A stretch of DNA of 10,646 bases, taken from assembly GCA_021155845.1 (NCBI GenBank), contig JAJNBK010000009.1, positions 1 to 10,646 of the forward strand, given 5' to 3'. This stretch comes from Nitrososphaeraceae archaeon (GTDB taxonomy: Archaea > Thermoproteota > Nitrososphaeria > Nitrososphaerales > Nitrososphaeraceae). Under the pieces are notes generated by a model that ran no database searches, was not told the DNA's origin, and saw only the letters and a program-made list of their open reading frames with translations. A program made the translations under genes and the position numbers. Below, piece by piece: positions 1 through 5,707 of this stretch (its first letter is position 1; each line of letters begins with the position of its first letter).

Positions 1-374
1 ATCCAAGCAATACTTTGTCCATCTGGAGTCTCAAATGTCCCATTACCTCTACTCTGGATTAATTCATCAGATAAGTGAGTGCTTATGTAAGTCTGATTGT
101 TAGTAATATTACCTACGCCCTTTAGGAATCCTTGGTCAGAGGAATGTTCCTCTGTCATTCGGTAAGGAGTTAATGATATATTTTTTGAACCTAAGAACTT
201 GGTTTTATTAGCGCTATAAATCGAATCGGCTCCGTCCAAAGGCAGGGTACCCTGTTCGTTAACACTTGGCTGAGGAGTCTGTGCTAATAAATCTGTGCCA
301 AAATGAGGTAAAACTGCCACACTGGAGATAATCAACAAGGACAGAGGTAATGACAACTTTGTTATCCTATTCAA
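1..374 (-). CDS. secreted or membrane-anchored protein, N-terminal part (runs off the left edge)
   Basis: Reading leftward from TTG at 374-372, the frame stays open for 124 codons to the window edge. Residues 1-6 (MNRITK) are basic. They are followed by a hydrophobic stretch, about residues 7-33 (LSLPLSLLIISSVAVL ... LLAQ), that looks like a signal peptide, perhaps cleaved after LLAQ. The rest is polar, with several N-x-T/S sequons (NKT, NIT, NQT, NGT). The visible end reads RGNGTFETPDGQSIAW. From memory, a G-x-G...DG...W motif of this kind recurs in small secreted proteins of soil thaumarchaea; function is unknown. No ATG or GTG lies in frame before the upstream TAA. A TATTTAAAT box centred 26 bases upstream supports a leaderless transcript starting at this TTG. 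The C-terminus is outside the window. Confidence 0.75.
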   Translation of the reverse strand, partial: MNRITKLSLPLSLLIISSVAVLPHFGTDLLAQTPQPSVNEQGTLPLDGADSIYSANKTKFLGSKNISLTPYRMTEEHSSDQGFLKGVGNITNNQTYISTHLSDELIQSRGNGTFETPDGQSIAW

Positions 375-396
375 ACGGGTTCTATGAAATATGGTG

Positions 397-405
397 ATTT
401 AAATA
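397..405 (-). promoter_or_regulatory. TATA box of the leftmost minus-strand gene
   Basis: On the minus strand this reads TATTTAAAT. Its centre is about 26 bases before the TTG at 374, the usual archaeal distance from TATA box to transcription start. The mRNA would therefore begin at or within a few bases of the start codon, with no room for a ribosome binding site. Confidence 0.55.
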
Positions 406-537
406 GATTTGGATTACAAAGTGGCAGCTATTTTAAGTGTTTGTAATAAGGGTAATAGAAGTATCAATGAAGAGATTCAATTAGCCAATTTTAAAAACAT
501 TTAATGAGTTGGAGATTTCTTATTGTGGTATGCTTTT

Positions 538-599
538 GTCTCCCCTTGGATTGGACATACAACGACCATCAAGCCGTAGGACGGGAGACTAAGTTTTTT
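538..599 (+). ncRNA. candidate structured RNA or hairpin terminator upstream of the OsmC gene
   Basis: GTCTCCC (538-544) is perfectly complementary to GGGAGAC (583-589). Inside lies a second nested helix, CTTG (545-548) with CAAG (570-573), and a possible GG/CC pair further in. The outer stem is followed by six T residues (594-599), as at an archaeal transcript end. A TTTTAAAA element near 489-496 could serve as its promoter. The stretch is GC-richer than its surroundings and has no reading frame. It could be a small RNA, a leader element of the OsmC gene, or a chance hairpin. It matches no RNA family I recognise. Confidence 0.3.
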
Positions 600-626
600 G
601 TCTATAGACCTTAATATTCTTGTCAT

Positions 627-1184
627 ATGAATGGTGAAGAGTCCAATATTTTTAACGGACTAAATACGCAGATGATAAACACAGCAATCGAAACTATGCG
701 AAACAATACAGAAATGGCAAAGGTGACATTTTCTGTAAGATCGGAATGGAATGGCGCCTTTAGTGTTATGTCTACCTCCAAAGACTTTCGTTTAGGAGGC
801 CAAAATGTAGTAAGAAATACCGAATATAAGATGCAATATGATTTTCCAGTTCAGCTCTTAGGAGACGGAAAGGGACCTACCGTATGTGAGGGTTGTATGG
901 GTGCGTTGGCCGCATGTTTGACACAAACTATGGTAGCTCATGGTACGTCCAAAGGGATCCAACTCGACAGTATCAAGATCGATGTAGAAGGCGACATTGA
1001 CATGAGAGGTTTTAGCGGCATATCTAAGGATGTAAGGCCTGGTGTCCATCAATTCAGAGTAAAAATTAATATAAAGAGTGGTTCTGCTTCGAAGGAACAA
1101 TTAGATGAACTTCGTGAGATTGGGAAGAAGTTTTCGCCTGCATTTGATACCTTGACCAATGGGACAAATGTGATCGTAGTTTAG
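627..1184 (+). CDS. OsmC/Ohr-family protein
   Basis: This 185-residue protein has the OsmC fold signature in its second half: the central helix (GCMGALAACLTQTMVAHG, residues 89-106), then EGDIDMRGF (121-129), DVRPG (135-139) and SPAFDTLTNGT (170-180). OsmC and Ohr proteins use a cysteine pair to reduce organic hydroperoxides. Here the first cysteine of the family corresponds to C97. The second position, normally a C-P motif, is S170-P171, so the classical thiol pair is missing. Two further cysteines, C87 and C90, form an unusual CxxC just before the helix. It could be a cytosolic OsmC-like protein with a different thiol chemistry or another role. The first about 35 residues are longer than in minimal family members. 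The ATG at 627 is the first in-frame start. The gene appears to stand alone, with U-rich sequence after its stop (1261-1273). Confidence 0.85.
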   Translation: MNGEESNIFNGLNTQMINTAIETMRNNTEMAKVTFSVRSEWNGAFSVMSTSKDFRLGGQNVVRNTEYKMQYDFPVQLLGDGKGPTVCEGCMGALAACLTQTMVAHGTSKGIQLDSIKIDVEGDIDMRGFSGISKDVRPGVHQFRVKINIKSGSASKEQLDELREIGKKFSPAFDTLTNGTNVIVV

Positions 1185-1273
1185 TATTATGCGATGATAG
1201 AAAACTGTAAAGCAAATGATCAAGATATACTTATGTAATCTTGTCCCGTCTCAGAAATCTTTTGTAATTTTTA

Positions 1274-1293
1274 AGTCTCTTATATAAAAGACT
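1274..1293. promoter_or_regulatory. imperfect palindrome containing a TATATAA box, upstream of the zinc-ribbon gene
   Basis: AGTCTC-TTATATAA-AAGACT is a 20-bp dyad with 9 of 10 base pairs matching. Its core TTATATAA is a good archaeal TATA box, predicting transcription from about 1309 for the small gene that follows. The flanking arms may bind a regulator that competes with TBP, or the element may act as the terminator hairpin of the OsmC gene. Sequence alone does not decide between these. Confidence 0.4.
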
Positions 1294-1358
1294 ATGTTCA
1301 TTTCAATGGTAATGTAGTATTACCGTCCTTGATAAAGTATCTTCTGAATATTCCTTAT

Positions 1359-1565
1359 ATGGTCCTAATAACGTGCAAGAAATGTGGTGAACTAAATTAT
1401 CTTACTTCCAAGGCATTTTGGAATATAACTGACTTTGGTGCAAAGTGCGAGAAATGTGTTCTGTTTTTGAAGGTTAAGCAGAAAACCATTCAAAAGAGAA
1501 GATTATCAGCATTCCTGTTTAGGATATTACAATATTTCATGTATTTGGTGCTAAGCTCCGAATAA
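1359..1565 (+). CDS. small zinc-ribbon protein
   Basis: Using ATG at 1359 the product is 68 residues. It begins MVLITCKKCGELNYLTS and continues AFWNITDFGAKCEKC. The two CxxC pairs (C6/C9 and C30/C33) are spaced as in a single zinc ribbon. Short proteins of the form ITCxxCG...AFWNI.DF.AKCxxC occur, from memory, in soil thaumarchaea without known function. An in-frame TTG at 1329 would add ten residues (MIKYLLNIPY) that do not belong to that pattern, so I prefer the ATG. The TATA element at 1280-1287 allows either. After C33 the sequence turns basic and then hydrophobic (FLFRILQYFMYLVL), which could be a C-terminal membrane helix or could mean the end has diverged. Confidence 0.6.
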   Translation: MVLITCKKCGELNYLTSKAFWNITDFGAKCEKCVLFLKVKQKTIQKRRLSAFLFRILQYFMYLVLSSE

Positions 1566-1619
1566 AAAATATGCAAGGATTCTATAAAGTTGTAAAACGC
1601 TTGATCTTCCATACCCCAG

Positions 1620-1660
1620 TCTCTCTTTTCTTTTCGCTTTTCATTTTCATTTTTTTCACT
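1620..1660 (+). terminator. pyrimidine-rich transcription end after the zinc-ribbon gene
   Basis: A 41-base tract made almost only of T and C, with runs of four to seven T (for example TTTTTTT at 1650-1656), lies about 55 bases after the stop codon. Archaeal RNA polymerase stops at such U-rich tracts without needing a hairpin. Confidence 0.5.
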
Positions 1661-1678
1661 ATTAATAGAGTTGCCAAT

Positions 1679-1696
1679 TTATATGGCGCCATATAA
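1679..1696. promoter_or_regulatory. perfect 18-bp palindrome, possible operator
   Basis: TTATATGGCGCCATATAA is its own reverse complement over all 18 bases. It lies 100 bases before the acetyltransferase start, just after the U-rich tract of the preceding gene. Each arm contains a TATAT-type element and the centre is GGCGCC, a GC patch in otherwise AT-rich DNA. The lack of a loop favours a site for a dimeric DNA-binding protein over an RNA hairpin. No function is shown. Confidence 0.4.
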
Positions 1697-1795
1697 TCTA
1701 CTAGTATGAAGACTTATCTAACAGTATATTCTTTTCGTCAAAAAATAATACAAAGCTTATATCTTTCAAGATAGTGACTATGGATATACATAGAT

Positions 1796-2458
1796 ATGTC
1801 ATATTCATTACATCTGCGTGATCTGGGAGTTATTGTTAGAAACACACAGCCAGAGGACATTTCTAAAATAGTCAATTTGCAGACCGAATCATATCCGTAT
1901 CTTGCTCCTTATGGAAATATATGGCGTTTAGAAGAGCTTGAGAGTCATCTTCGCATTTTTCCACAAGGACAATTTGTTGCTGTTGAACCAGATGGTACTA
2001 TAGTCGGTTCTGCCAGTACTCTTATAGTCTCACTTAATCCTGAATATGCAGAACATACATGGAAAGAGATTACTGCAGACGGTTTATTTATAACTCATAT
2101 TCCAAGCGGAGACAGTCTATATTTGGCAGATATATCTACCCATCCAAAACACAGACATGAAGGTATCGGAGGCATGATTATTCACAGATGGAAGGAATTA
2201 GTTGCGAAGTTAAATCTAAGGAGGATGATAGGAGGTGGAAGATTATTCAATTACACTGAATACGCAGACAGGATGTCTCCATATGAATATACTGAGAAAG
2301 TGATGAAAGGGGAACTAAAAGATCTTGTTCTAACATTCGAATTGGATATTGGGTTTAAATTTGTCAAAATACTTCCAAATTACTTGAATGATGTTCGTTC
2401 TCTTAATTACGCTAGTTTTATAGAGTGGATAAATCCAAGCTACAATCAAAGTCTCTAG
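1796..2458 (+). CDS. GNAT-family N-acetyltransferase
   Basis: This 220-residue protein is a GNAT acyltransferase that would transfer an acetyl group from acetyl-CoA to an amine. Residues 13-25 (IVRNTQPEDISKI) are the usual first strand and helix. FVAVEPDGTIVGSAS (60-74) is the central hairpin. YLADISTHPKHRHEGIGG (109-126) is motif A, with the CoA pyrophosphate loop RxxGxG at 120-125. The blocks LNLRRMIGGGR, SPYEYTEKV, LPNYLNDV and EWINP resemble the N-terminal acetyltransferase half of bacterial fusions with a carbon-nitrogen hydrolase. Here that half stands alone. The substrate is unknown. A CTTATATC element (1756-1763), 36 bases upstream of the ATG, is the likely TATA box; the 18-bp palindrome lies further upstream. 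The gene appears monocistronic and converges with the permease gene. Confidence 0.88.
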   Translation: MSYSLHLRDLGVIVRNTQPEDISKIVNLQTESYPYLAPYGNIWRLEELESHLRIFPQGQFVAVEPDGTIVGSASTLIVSLNPEYAEHTWKEITADGLFITHIPSGDSLYLADISTHPKHRHEGIGGMIIHRWKELVAKLNLRRMIGGGRLFNYTEYADRMSPYEYTEKVMKGELKDLVLTFELDIGFKFVKILPNYLNDVRSLNYASFIEWINPSYNQSL

Positions 2459-2630
2459 CAAGTGGTTTATGAATTAAATTTGACGATATTTTAGGTCCCA
2501 TACTCATCGTTTATGAAGAATACAAATCAGGTAGTCGTTGGTCTGGGTTCGGTGGATTCGCTGTCCTAGCACTCCTAATTTAGAACTCTTATTTCTTAGC
2601 TATAGTCAGGCCATAAAGCAGATTTCTGCA
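2459..2630. other. convergent intergenic region with a short GC-rich patch
   Basis: The gap between the ends of two converging genes. Most is AT-rich. About 2530-2580 is clearly GC-richer than its surroundings, but I see no tRNA cloverleaf and no reading frame with a supportable start. It may be a relic of something lost. Confidence 0.3.
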
Positions 2631-3575
2631 TCAGCCAATTGCATAGAATATTCGCCAAATTATAAACCCTGTTACTACTATCAATACAATACCAATAATC
2701 AGTTTCAAACTTCCTTCACTGAATCTATTGGTATATTTCGCTCCCATGTATCCTCCAAGCATTGCAGCAGGACCCATTGTGATCATTATCAGAAAGTCAA
2801 CATTTCCGTTAATTAGATGTCCAACCAAACTAGATGCACCAGTTAAAGATGATACCGCTAAATTTGTTCCAATTGCTACTTTGGTTTCCATTTTTAATAC
2901 AGAAATCATTGCAGGCAAACGTATACTTCCAATGATTAAGCCTACAAGTCCTCCAACGAATCCTATTCCAAATCCTATTAACGATTCAGTAAAAATAAAT
3001 TGCTTGTTACGGACTCCTGAAATATTTGAAGGACTAGAAGGACTAGAACGAAGAGCACTACTAGGACCATGAATCAGATCCAAATTGTTGTTATCTTCTT
3101 CGTTGTTATTGCTTCTTCTCATCTCTTCGTCCTTTTCCTTTCTTGAACTCTTAATTAATACAAATGCTTCATACAAGACTATTATTGCTATAAGACCAAG
3201 TAACAGAGTAACAGGAATGTATTTTGTGAAGACGGAACCAAAGAAACCGCCAGTAGAACCTGTGGCAGCCATAATTAAAAACGTTTGAAGAGAGATGTTT
3301 TTTTGTCGAAAATGTCTAATAGCAGCAGCAGCCGCTCCAAAAGTGCTTACTCCAATATTAGTCCCGGCAGCAACACTTACTGAAGAAGAAGAAGAGGAAG
3401 GGGAGAATGAAGATTCAACTCCTAAAATGATAAATACAAGTCGCAATACTCCAAGGACAATTCCAACCATTCCGCCTACAAATCCAACTACAAAACCCAA
3501 TAAAACAAGAATGATAGCAATAACTAAATCGATATTAATGGTCTGAAGAAGCTTATTCCCTAATAAAAGTTGCAC
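2631..3575 (-). CDS. TauE/SafE-family membrane permease (putative sulfite/organosulfonate exporter)
   Basis: This 314-residue integral membrane protein is built from two similar halves, each starting GF..GFVGG.VG (residues 27-38 and 201-212) and followed by GTN..VS (71-77 and 236-242). That is the internal repeat of TauE/SafE permeases, which move sulfite, sulfonates or related anions; the actual substrate cannot be read from sequence. About eight hydrophobic segments are visible. Two low-complexity inserts stand out: a serine run at 55-67, and a polar linker at about 142-190 rich in Asn, Glu, Arg and Ser joining the halves, probably on the cytoplasmic side. Translation begins at GTG (3575). 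A TATA-like CCATATATAGG at 3622-3632 can serve this gene and the divergent one. Neighbours show no sulfur-metabolism genes. Confidence 0.82.
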   Translation of the reverse strand: MQLLLGNKLLQTINIDLVIAIILVLLGFVVGFVGGMVGIVLGVLRLVFIILGVESSFSPSSSSSSVSVAAGTNIGVSTFGAAAAAIRHFRQKNISLQTFLIMAATGSTGGFFGSVFTKYIPVTLLLGLIAIIVLYEAFVLIKSSRKEKDEEMRRSNNNEEDNNNLDLIHGPSSALRSSPSSPSNISGVRNKQFIFTESLIGFGIGFVGGLVGLIIGSIRLPAMISVLKMETKVAIGTNLAVSSLTGASSLVGHLINGNVDFLIMITMGPAAMLGGYMGAKYTNRFSEGSLKLIIGIVLIVVTGFIIWRIFYAIG

Positions 3576-3621
3576 GTTTGCTTATACTATGATTTTGGAA
3601 CATGTATATTCAAACGCGTTA

Positions 3622-3632
3622 CCATATATAGG
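3622..3632. promoter_or_regulatory. TATA element in the divergent promoter between permease and SnoaL-like gene
   Basis: CCATATATAGG lies in the 136-base gap between two genes transcribed away from each other. ATATATA reads as a TATA box on both strands. It places a start near 3600 for the permease (short leader) and near 3655 for the plus-strand gene, whose leader then carries an AAGGAGGAG Shine-Dalgarno-like sequence at 3692-3700, 11 bases before ATG 3712. Confidence 0.4.
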
Positions 3633-3711
3633 ACTATACCACTACAGAAGTATCAAGGTACTAGTCATTGCATAGATCCGACAACTAGACTAAGGAGGAG
3701 CATCTAGAATT

Positions 3712-4011
3712 ATGAGTACTTTTGAGAGTTTAGGACCAATTGCAGCTACTATGAGTGGTGGCTTGGCTATTATTTTAACTACTTGGAATGCAACTCATCA
3801 AGGTGAGTACCTTGGAATTCCGCCTACTGGTAAGCAGATTACTCATAGATAGGTAGACCTTTTCAGTGTAGCAAATGGTCAAACTGTAGAGTATTGGAAT
3901 AATGTGGCAGACGTTAAAGATATGCTAATTGACATTGGCTATCTTATGCCCCGTAATACAATAATGACGACAATAAGGATAACAACAACTACTACTGATA
4001 CGACACAATAG
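3712..4011 (+). pseudogene. SnoaL-like / ester-cyclase family remnant with an in-frame TAG
   Basis: From ATG 3712 the frame runs 99 codons to TAG 4009-4011 but is cut by TAG at 3850-3852 (codon 47). Similarity continues across that stop. Before it lies ATHQGEYLGIPPTGKQIT, the hallmark THxGxxxGIPPTG motif of SnoaL-like ester cyclases. After it lies VDLFSVANGQTVEYWNN, matching the usual D-I-F-R...DGK..E.W continuation, and then the terminal IDIGYL. Family members are about 130-150 residues in one cone-shaped NTF2-like fold. Here the N-terminal third is also not recognisable and the tail (ITTTTTDTTQ) is low-complexity. The promoter, a strong Shine-Dalgarno-like site and the hairpin terminator survive, so inactivation seems recent. 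A sequencing error at the TAG would not explain the poor N-terminus. Confidence 0.65.
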
Positions 4012-4121
4012 TCGCCGTCAGTAGATTCATAATATTGAGAAATCAGATTTAGCAGTATTGACAATAATACGTCAGTATCGACAAACGAACACTTAATAAA
4101 TAACAATGACTAGCCTGTCAA

Positions 4122-4150
4122 AGAAGCACTTATTATGCTTCTCTTTTTTT
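4122..4150 (+). terminator. hairpin terminator after the SnoaL-like remnant
   Basis: AGAAGCA (4122-4128), a seven-base loop and the exact complement TGCTTCT (4136-4142) are followed by C and seven T residues (4144-4150). The T run is on the plus strand, so it terminates rightward transcription and insulates the converging membrane-protein gene that ends at 4153. Confidence 0.6.
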
Positions 4151-4152
4151 AT

Positions 4153-4878
4153 CTATGGTTCGATTCTTATCTTTCTTCTTAATTTACTCGAAGAAATATG
4201 GAACCTATTATACCAAAATAAAGCACCTGACATAATTATGAAATCTGTGACGTAGAATAGATACCAGATCCATAGATTTTGTGAATTTCCACTTACAAAA
4301 TCATGTACATACCCATCATCTGCTATTGCGTTAATCAACAAAGATAATGAAGAAAGAAACCAAGGAATAAACTGTTGATAGTCTTTCCGTAAACTTATCA
4401 GTATTACCCCTGAAGGAACGATTAATGTCAAATCTAAAATAGGATAGGCAATAGTGACAAGTAAAGCCATAAAGTCGAACTCAACAATAAATTCTTCTGA
4501 TGAGAGTAAAATGTGAACATTATAACCAACAAACAGCAGTGAAATAATTAATACTATGATGACAGCTCTCTGTTTAATTATATTATGTAAGGATCGAAGT
4601 ATAATAAACAAATGTAATGACAGAAATCCATATCCGACAAACCATAAACCATCTACCACAGATACAAGTTTTTGCTCTTCTAGACCTAATGCGTAATAGT
4701 AATATAAAAGAGTAAAATCTGCAAAGAACCAAGAAATAAGACCAAGCGTCAGAAACAAATATGATTTACCGTGAAGTCCATAAAATCCATGTCTATATAT
4801 TGCAATTATACCTAAACTTGAAGCAATAGCAGCAGTAATATTCAGAGTCCAAAGAGCTGTGAAATGTCTGTTGTCCAA
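4153..4878 (-). CDS. multi-pass membrane protein, possibly a stand-alone sensory 7TM-type domain
   Basis: From TTG at 4878 the product is 241 residues with seven hydrophobic segments: about residues 8-27, 38-62, 74-96, 103-124, 135-162, 171-188 and 203-222. Phrases such as WFFADFTLLYYY, VSVVDGLWFVGYGFL and YPILDLTLIVPSG resemble the sensory membrane domain at the front of some bacterial histidine kinases and diguanylate cyclases (PSxxD..Y..GY and YPxxDL patterns). The resemblance is by eye. No kinase, GGDEF or other output domain follows; the protein ends in a short basic tail (SSKLRRKIRIEP). The same frame remains open upstream of the TTG to about 4998 and encodes another hydrophobic helix, so the true start is probably earlier (see the next entry). 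Confidence 0.65.
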   Translation of the reverse strand: MDNRHFTALWTLNITAAIASSLGIIAIYRHGFYGLHGKSYLFLTLGLISWFFADFTLLYYYYALGLEEQKLVSVVDGLWFVGYGFLSLHLFIILRSLHNIIKQRAVIIVLIISLLFVGYNVHILLSSEEFIVEFDFMALLVTIAYPILDLTLIVPSGVILISLRKDYQQFIPWFLSSLSLLINAIADDGYVHDFVSGNSQNLWIWYLFYVTDFIIMSGALFWYNRFHISSSKLRRKIRIEP

Positions 4879-4998
4879 GTCTGAGAAAATTATTATAGAA
4901 TTTGCAATTATTATTGTGACAATAATTGATAAGATAAGGATCTTTAGCGTTAATTTATAGTGGTAGTTCTCTTTGTTTTCTTCGTTATAATCAGTCAG
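4879..4998 (-). other. probable N-terminal extension of the membrane protein, without a canonical start codon
   Basis: Continuing the membrane-protein frame upstream gives 40 more codons before a TAG pair. They read LTDYNEENKENYHYKLTLK and then a helix ILILSIIVTIIIANSIIIF directly joined to the downstream part. A polar N-terminus, a basic KLTLK and a helix form a natural membrane anchor that would complete eight helices. There is no ATG, GTG or TTG in this stretch. The only candidate is CTG at 4998. TTATAA at 5017-5022 and TTTTATAG at 5032-5039 (minus-strand reading) are TATA-like and would start a transcript near 4995 or 5008. Either a rare CTG start is used or the start codon has been lost. 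Confidence 0.45.
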
Positions 4999-5092
4999 CT
5001 CAGTCTACTATAGACAGTTATAATTTGACTCTATAAAAGGTTTCTTAAACTATTTTATTTCAGACTTTTAGGTTTTACTAAATTGTACAAAC

Positions 5093-5113
5093 AGAAAAGG
5101 AAAGGAAGAAAGA
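5093..5113 (-). terminator. U-rich transcription end after the surface-protein pseudogene
   Basis: The plus strand is an all-purine tract, so the leftward transcript carries CTTTCTTCCTTTCCTTTTC about 10-30 bases beyond the final stop at 5124. This is a typical archaeal U/C-rich end. Confidence 0.4.
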
Positions 5114-5123
5114 TTACTGTAGA

Positions 5124-5594
5124 CTAGGATGTTATTTGTCTACATAAAGCAACTGCAATCAGAGCTAACTCTGTATTCCCTGTGTTTCTCTCCTCTACAA
5201 CCCAGAGATTTCCATCGGGTTCGCTTGTGTTGGGCGGAAATCCAATATCGCTTTCGAAACCGCCTCAAACTACTACTTCCCCTTCATCACATTCTGCCAC
5301 TCCTTGACCGGAACCGCCTGGTTCAATTGCAGTAGGTGGTCCAGCCCTGGTCTCAACACTTAACTCCACAGCGCTATCTTCAATTTTATCGCCAGTTACT
5401 GCGTCATCTGCCAAGTCCTGTGTCATTACTTCCCCATCTTTTAGCTTCTTCTCTGAGTGTGAATATGCTTATTTGTATTGTTGTTCTAGCACAAATACCA
5501 GTGTGCTAGCAGTAGAGCTAATTAGTGCTGCAAATAACGTCAATGTGAGTATTACTTTCTTTTCTACTACTACTTTTCTTTTCGATATAGTCAT
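5124..5594 (-). pseudogene. anchored surface-protein gene with two in-frame stops
   Basis: From ATG 5594 one frame runs 156 codons to TAG 5126-5124 but is cut by TAA (5471-5469, codon 42) and TGA (5267-5265, codon 110). The pieces read as one protein. Residues 1-13 are basic, followed by a membrane anchor (VILTLTLFAALISSTASTLV). Next comes a polar stalk with DLADDAVTGDKIEDSAV, a motif repeated in secreted and fibre-like proteins. The end is a C-terminal domain from ECDEGEVVV to NLWVVEERNTGN and LALIAVALC. Such domains normally read CxxGxxVxGGGF, so the TGA stands where a glycine (GGA) is expected. Each stop is one substitution from a sense codon. The TATA element and terminator are intact. 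Because the two stops differ in type, decay is likelier than recoding. Confidence 0.7.
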
Positions 5595-5613
5595 AATAGA
5601 ATAGTGATATTGT

Positions 5614-5624
5614 ATATTATTTAT
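5614..5624 (-). promoter_or_regulatory. TATA element of the surface-protein pseudogene
   Basis: The minus strand reads ATAAATAATAT, centred about 25 bases before ATG 5594. This fits a leaderless transcript and supports that ATG as the original start. Confidence 0.4.
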
Positions 5625-5707
5625 CTTATACCAAGATTCTTAGCTTTATGTATTTTCAATATAACAGATCTAATTTTATTACATAGTTTGATCTTTCATT
5701 AGTAAGA

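Noticed and set aside
1329..1358. TTG 1329 as start of the zinc-ribbon protein
   Set aside because: The ten added residues do not fit the compact zinc-ribbon pattern, which begins naturally at ATG 1359.
2530..2575. tRNA gene suggested by GGGTTCGGT
   Set aside because: No acceptor, D or anticodon stem can be paired around it.
2728..3546. Three plus-strand frames over the permease gene
   Set aside because: Shadows of the permease on the opposite strand; their composition mirrors its low-complexity and membrane codons.
5129..5335. Plus-strand 68-codon frame
   Set aside because: It lies opposite the surface-protein pseudogene, has no motif, and the minus-strand frame explains the region much better.
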